The notes beneath the pieces are model-generated. The model did no database searches. It was given only the letters and a program-made list of their open reading frames with translations, and was not told the DNA's origin. A stretch of 6,201 bases of DNA from an uncultured Lachnospiraceae bacterium (GTDB lineage: Bacteria > Bacillota > Clostridia > Lachnospirales > Lachnospiraceae), in the NCBI GenBank assembly GCA_934418055.1, contig CAKRWX010000151.1, positions 1 to 6,201 on the forward strand, read 5' to 3'. Below, piece after piece: positions 5,409 through 6,201 of the stretch. Position 1 is the stretch's first letter, and each line of letters starts with the position of its first letter. Position numbers and translations under genes: made by a program.

Positions 5409-5513
5409 ATGAAAGCCAGTGCGTACAAAGGTGTAGCAAAGAAAGGGTCCCTTTGTGCGCGTTGGCTTTTTAACTTGTATGACACACAATACAAGCGCAG
5501 CATGAGATTGTGA
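5409..5513 (+). CDS. Possible 34-codon leader peptide
   Basis: The ORF starts ATG at 5409 and ends TGA at 5511-5513, four nt before the AGGAGG of the amidohydrolase. The peptide opens MKASAYKGVAKKGSLCARW and ends QYKRSMRL; it is basic with no membrane segment. It runs through the whole terminator hairpin (5412-5469) and the following hairpins, so translating ribosomes would disrupt them. There is no Shine-Dalgarno before the ATG, and the P2 start falls within about 2 nt of it, so it would be leaderless. Without those positional arguments it would not be called a gene. It is not a recognised attenuation peptide: no run of a single amino acid points to a sensed substrate. Confidence 0.35.
   Translation: MKASAYKGVAKKGSLCARWLFNLYDTQYKRSMRL
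5412..5471 (+). terminator. Strong leader terminator (attenuator) before the amidohydrolase
   Basis: AAAGCCAGTGCGTACAAAGG (5412-5431) pairs with CCTTTGTGCGCGTTGGCTTT (5450-5469) over 20 bp with three G-U pairs, around an 18-nt loop. The stem runs into TTTTT (5467-5471). It lies between promoters P1/P2 and the gene at 5530, so most transcripts should stop here unless the stem is prevented from forming. Part of the loop and right arm also makes the DNA palindrome AAAGGG-T-CCCTTT (5442-5454). If no anti-termination exists, P2 would produce only an RNA of about 60 nt. Confidence 0.75.
5474..5512 (+). promoter_or_regulatory. Mutually exclusive hairpins between terminator and start codon
   Basis: CTTGTAT (5474-5480) and ATACAAG (5489-5495) form a perfect 7-bp stem with an 8-nt loop. 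CACAAT (5485-5490) can pair with ATTGTG (5507-5512) instead, and the two pairings share bases 5489-5490. Such competing stems after a terminator are typical of attenuator leaders. Neither stem covers the AGGAGG at 5517-5522. The switching is inference. Confidence 0.4.
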
Positions 5514-5529
5514 TACAGGAGGAAATCTT

Positions 5530-6201
5530 GTGGATAAGTGGCTGGAAGAACAGATACTTGAAATATCAAACCGAAATGAACAAAAGGTTTTGGATTTAAG
5601 GCACCAGATCCATCAGGATCCGGAATTGTCATTTAAAGAATTTCATACGTCAGAACGGGTGAAAAAGATTCTGGAAGACATGGGACTGGAAGTGCGTTCT
5701 GGAATTGCCGGAACTGGCCTGGTGGCGGATATTGTGGGAGAAAAGACAAGTGATCATCCGAAGACCCTGCTTCTGAGAGCAGATATGGATGCGCTTCCTC
5801 TTCAGGAAGAGAATGATCTGCCGTTCCGCTCCCAGAATCCGGGAGTGATGCACGCTTGCGGCCATGACGTACATACATCCAGTCTGGTTGGCGTAGCCTG
5901 GATTTTAAATGAACTAAAAGAACATTGGTCCGGTAGAATCCGCCTGGTATTCCAGCCAGCGGAAGAAAGTGGCGGCGGTGGAAGAGAGATGATCAAAGAG
6001 GGAATCATGGATGACATTCCCATTGACGGATCGATCGCCCTTCACACACTGACCAGTGAAAAACCAGGAACCTTTTTCCTTGGCTGGGAAAATATCAGCG
6101 CTTATTCTGATAAGTTCCAGATCGTTGTCCACGGGAAAAAGACCCACAGCTCCGCACCGCAGAATGGTGTCGATGCCATTGAGATCGCGGCTCATGTGGT
6201 G
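5530..6201 (+). CDS. M20D-family amidohydrolase, 3' end outside window
   Basis: The first 224 residues of a metallopeptidase-fold amidohydrolase, of the group that removes acyl groups from N-acyl amino acids or hippurate-like substrates; family members are usually about 390-400 residues. Visible motifs in order: RHQIHQDPELSFKE (24-37), LLLRADMDALPLQEE (80-94), MHACGHDVHT (107-116), and LVFQPAEESGGGGREM (139-154). Expected ligands of the two-metal site are C110, H112, E146 and H172, with E145 as catalytic base; the last ligand histidine would lie beyond the edge. From about 190 the lid/dimerisation domain begins, with H206 in GKKTHSSAP. The start is GTG at 5530 with AGGAGG (5517-5522) at 7 nt; there is no alternative in-frame ATG nearby. 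No signal peptide, so cytoplasmic. The gene lies behind tandem promoters and a leader terminator, an unusually elaborate control for this family. The exact substrate cannot be told. Confidence 0.9.
   Translation, partial: MDKWLEEQILEISNRNEQKVLDLRHQIHQDPELSFKEFHTSERVKKILEDMGLEVRSGIAGTGLVADIVGEKTSDHPKTLLLRADMDALPLQEENDLPFRSQNPGVMHACGHDVHTSSLVGVAWILNELKEHWSGRIRLVFQPAEESGGGGREMIKEGIMDDIPIDGSIALHTLTSEKPGTFFLGWENISAYSDKFQIVVHGKKTHSSAPQNGVDAIEIAAHVV

Noticed and set aside
5330..5632. 100-codon minus-strand ORF with hydrophobic stretches
   Set aside because: It is antisense to the leader and the start of the amidohydrolase, has no ribosome binding site that I can see, and its open frame is explained by those sequences.

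Overview
The window looks like chromosomal DNA of an anaerobic Firmicute, most likely a gut Clostridia/Lachnospiraceae-type organism. The basis is strong AGGAGG-type ribosome binding sites, the codon mix, a DmsA-like molybdoenzyme without a Tat signal, a zinc-ribbon/TPM gene pair, and compact TTGACA/TATAAT-type promoters. The assignment to a group is inference; no rRNA or marker gene is present.

Layout. Positions 7-36 hold an intrinsic terminator, probably ending a gene to the left of the window. A two-gene unit follows (90-2314, + strand): a zinc-ribbon protein with a C-terminal membrane anchor, and, in ATGA overlap, a membrane-anchored TPM-domain protein. The pair resembles Bacillus subtilis YdjG-YdjH. 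After 104 bp comes a complete DmsA-like molybdopterin oxidoreductase (2419-4764, +). It has a conserved serine where the molybdenum ligand is expected, no Tat signal, and no electron-transfer subunit gene directly downstream.

The 765 bp from 4765 to 5529 contain no large gene and are AT-richer than the flanks, but they are dense in signals. Positions 4806-5165 read as a complete type I toxin-antitoxin locus. A 32-residue hydrophobic peptide gene lies on the minus strand (4925-5023) with a promoter, a structured leader and a strong Shine-Dalgarno. A convergent RNA of about 90 nt on the plus strand has its own near-consensus promoter. Both RNAs end in one shared bidirectional terminator, and both begin with the same sequence motif. 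The stretch 5166-5291 holds only a 13-nt repeat of part of the toxin gene. Positions 5292-5522 hold two tandem sigma-A-type promoters, a large imperfect palindrome, a 20-bp terminator hairpin, a possible 34-codon leader ORF running through that hairpin, and mutually exclusive downstream hairpins. This is the organisation of an attenuated leader.

The leader feeds a M20D-family amidohydrolase (5530 onward, +) that runs off the right edge after 224 codons. The most interesting parts are the toxin-antitoxin locus and the attenuator-like leader in front of an ordinary metabolic gene. The molybdoenzyme is notable for an apparently missing first iron-sulfur cysteine.
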